The notes beneath the pieces are model-generated. The model had not been told where the DNA came from and searched no databases. It saw only the letters and a list, made by a program, of their open reading frames with translations. Below are positions 58,100-60,000 of a stretch of DNA of 60,000 nucleotides, one piece after another. The translations under genes were made by a program, and so were the position numbers. Source of the stretch: Hormiphora californensis (taxonomy: Eukaryota > Ctenophora > Tentaculata > Cydippida > Pleurobrachiidae). The stretch is from NCBI GenBank assembly GCA_020137815.1, contig CM035356.1, forward strand, positions 1,211,232-1,271,231, given 5' to 3'. How positions within the stretch are numbered: position 1 is the first letter of the stretch; each line of letters opens with the position of its first letter.

Positions 58100-58572
58100 A
58101 TGTCGGCGAATGATATTCACTACAGCGACAAGTACGCTGATACAACATACGAATATCGGCACGTCACCCTCCCCCGGGACATCGTAAAACGCATGCCAAA
58201 GAGGTATAACAGTCAGGGGTAGTGGGTACTAGGTATTTAGAGGGTACTACTATATTTAGTGCGTGGGTACTGGGTGGGTTTCAGTTCCGGATTTCTCACG
58301 GTCTAAAGAAGTGAGATCTCTGAGCTCAGGGTGGTACTGCATGTTCCTATAATTCTCTATGATGCTATCCTAAAGATGTGAGTTGTGACGCTCGTTTAGT
58401 TCCTATAATTCTCTATGCTCCATCTCTCTTTCTCAGGCTGATGACGGAAGAAGAGTGGCGTAGGTTGGGAGTCCAACAGAGTCGTGGCTGGGAACACTAT
58501 ATGATCCATGCTCCCGAACCAAACATTCTCTGCTTCAGACGATCCCTCACTTATGTCCAAGCCAACCAGTGA
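58100..58572 (+). CDS. CKS1: CKS1-type cyclin-dependent kinase regulatory subunit
   Basis: Two exons, 58100-58203 and 58437-58572, joined in phase 2, encode 79 residues, the same length as human CKS1. Landmarks: [20 protein letters not shown] (anion-binding Arg within YEYRHV), [32 protein letters not shown]. The Lys/Arg/Trp/Arg residues of the phosphate-binding pocket are in place, and the beta-hinge HxPEP is conserved; Asn replaces the usual His after it. CKS proteins bind CDKs and dock phosphorylated substrates, and CKS1 also assists SCF-Skp2 recognition. A polyadenylation signal AATAAA is at 58880-58885. The gene looks complete. Confidence 0.97.
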
Positions 58573-58674
58573 GACACCATAGACACCTTTTTTTCTAGGA
58601 GTTACCAATCTTGGTGTTAGAAAGTGACAAAGAGGAGATATTGCCCTCTTTTTTTGGGTGGAATGATGTGTGAC

Positions 58675-58735
58675 GATGTAACCATGGTAACCATGGTAAC
58701 GTGACGATGTAACCATGTAACCATGGTAACGAGAT
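58675..58735. repeat. ACCATGGTA tandem repeat in the CKS 3'UTR
   Basis: GATGTAACCATGGTAACCAT and a second GATGTAACCATG unit, with the palindromic core TAACCATGGTTA-like, about 100 bp after the stop codon. Confidence 0.7.
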
Positions 58736-58879
58736 CGAAGCGGTGTTTTGTATATTACACAGTTTACACACATGCAATTTACAAATATTATCAAATATCA
58801 AATATATATTCCCAGTGTGTCAAAAAATGTATTTCCTTCTTTAGCTTCAATATATCTACAATTTAGATGCATATTTACC

Positions 58880-58885
58880 AATAAA
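58880..58885 (+). promoter_or_regulatory. Candidate polyadenylation signal AATAAA
   Basis: AATAAA, about 310 bp after the CKS stop codon, in AT-rich 3' sequence. Confidence 0.5.
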
Positions 58886-59078
58886 TTTATTTAGAAGTGT
58901 ATTTGATTATTTCTCAGGAAGTCTCTCAAATACCATTTGTTCAAAGAACATACATCTCCTGAAAATGATCCTAGTAGTCTGATATTATCTATGTAGTGTG
59001 TTTCAAAAGTTCATGTTTTTCCATTTTTTCCATTAAACCGATGACATTTCATGCTTGCTCATTCCCGTCAAATAATTC

Positions 59079-59290
59079 CCAATATCTCCCTTCCCAACCC
59101 AATATCTCCCTTCCCAACCCAATATCTCCCTTCCCAACCCAATATCTCCCTTCCCAACCCAATATCTCCCTTCCCAACCCAATATCTCCCTTCCCAGACC
59201 AATATCTCCCTTCCCAGACCAATATCTCCAGCCAATCCAATATCCCCCTTCCCAGACCAATATCTCCAGTAGCCAGTTGATTAATTCCCA
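59079..59290. repeat. 20-bp minisatellite upstream of the last gene
   Basis: About ten units of AATATCTCCCTTCCCAACCC. The first six are nearly identical and later ones change to ...CCCAGACC. The remainder to 59375 has more degenerate CCCTTCCCAAG units. Open frames on both strands are repeat artefacts. Confidence 0.95.
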
Positions 59291-59411
59291 ACCCAATATA
59301 TCTCCCTTCCCAAGTCCCGATATCTCCCTTCATAATCCCCCTTCCCAAGTCCCGATATCTCCTTCCTAATCCACCTTTCCAGTAGCCAGTTGAACCCTAT
59401 GATTGGTCTGA

Positions 59412-59883
59412 ATGGGAAAGAACAAGAGAAACAAACGTCAAGACATCGACCTCGGTCTACCCGATTCTGACAACTCGTAAGTGTATAATCCACGGGGTAT
59501 CATGATATATCAGGGTTCAGTCACCAGGGTAGAGTGTGTTATTTCTAATTGCCAATTTATCCCCTGTTTCCTATATAGTTTGATTAAATTGATCTCAACT
59601 TTCCCAACAAATGTCCCTGCTCTCCTTCTGGCTTCTTTTTCACCAACCGTGGTACTATGCGCTCCCTCCCCTCTTTCAGTACACCCCACTCTTCTCCAAT
59701 CTCTCTTTAACACCCCATCTCCATTCAGGGACGATGGAGATGTAGGAGCCCCTGCAGCACCTGTCAGCAGGTTTGGTAACCTGCCAACTGGTGACACTTC
59801 CTCAGATGAGGCTGCCCCACCCGTACCTGCTCCCAAGAAGAAGGGCAAGAAAAAGGGAGCAGTCAATGCATTTGCTCTACTAG
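59412..59883 (+). CDS. N-terminus of a gene running off the window (eIF5B- or ABCF1-like)
   Basis: Exons 59412-59476 (ATG start) and 59729-59883, joined in phase 2, exit in phase 1 at a gtaaca donor; the rest lies beyond 60000. The 73 residues start MGKNKRNKRQD, run through an acidic/Pro-Ala linker, and end PKKKGKKKGAVNAFALL. A Lys-rich start, acidic linker and KKKGxxNxFALL motif occur in the disordered N-termini of translation factors such as eIF5B and ABCF1. The evidence is too thin to choose, so no symbol is given. The minisatellite at 59079 lies just upstream. Confidence 0.6.
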
Positions 59884-60000
59884 GTAACATACAAGTCTCC
59901 AATCATATTTCAAGAATATAACAGATCAAGGCATTTTAATAGTTCACACACCCGCACACACTCTAAATATTTCCTCCCAACAGTCCTCCCCTCTTGATTT

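Noticed and set aside
59033-59348. Gly/Trp-rich minus-strand frames
   Set aside because: Produced by the 20-bp minisatellite; no other coding evidence.

Overview
This window is nuclear DNA from an animal, most likely an invertebrate. The genes are split by GT-AG introns and use the standard code. Two of them are conserved animal genes: a complete 79-residue CKS cell-cycle protein and a SPATA7-like ciliary protein. There are many (AG)n/(TC)n microsatellites, foldback elements and non-LTR retrotransposons. I could not fix the phylum.

Layout. 1-4531: repeats, a foldback element built from AGCTTTTTTT units, and no gene I can support. 4532-11539 (+): a coiled-coil, highly charged cytoskeletal-type protein, followed by two further open exons whose connection to it is odd. 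12742-25577 (-): one gene of about 20 exons whose phases all join to give 891 residues (N-terminal coiled coil, Ser/Arg/Pro-rich C-terminal half); its introns hold a 1.4-kb palindrome and several miniature elements. 25905-28760: a complex of direct repeats with telomere-like TTAGGG stretches, nested inverted repeats and a 757-bp palindrome. 30277-43920: the same ~6.8 kb appears twice in tandem, with dense single-base indels toward the junction; it looks like two overlapping contig ends that were not merged. 39200-49870 (-): a CR1-like LINE interrupted by a second, full-length LINE (47737-40927). 49860-52262: abnormally homopolymer-rich, doubtful sequence. 53327-59883 (+): four genes in a row on one strand: an unrecognised protein, SPATA7-like, CKS1, and the start of a gene whose N-terminus resembles eIF5B or ABCF1.

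The most interesting item is the LINE at 47737-40927. It has an almost uninterrupted 1,355-codon ORF2 (endonuclease, reverse transcriptase, RNase H, zinc knuckle), a perfect 14-bp target-site duplication and a (CA)n tail. At its exact 5' end is a sequence that folds as a hepatitis-delta-virus-like (HDV-like) self-cleaving ribozyme: P1 closed by a G-U wobble at the cleavage site, P2, P3, a canonical L3 loop, P4 and a CTAA active-site strand. The predicted cleavage site coincides to the base with the insertion boundary, which was found independently from the duplication. Its ORF1 region reads as three exons separated by two GT-AG intervals, which is unusual for a LINE.
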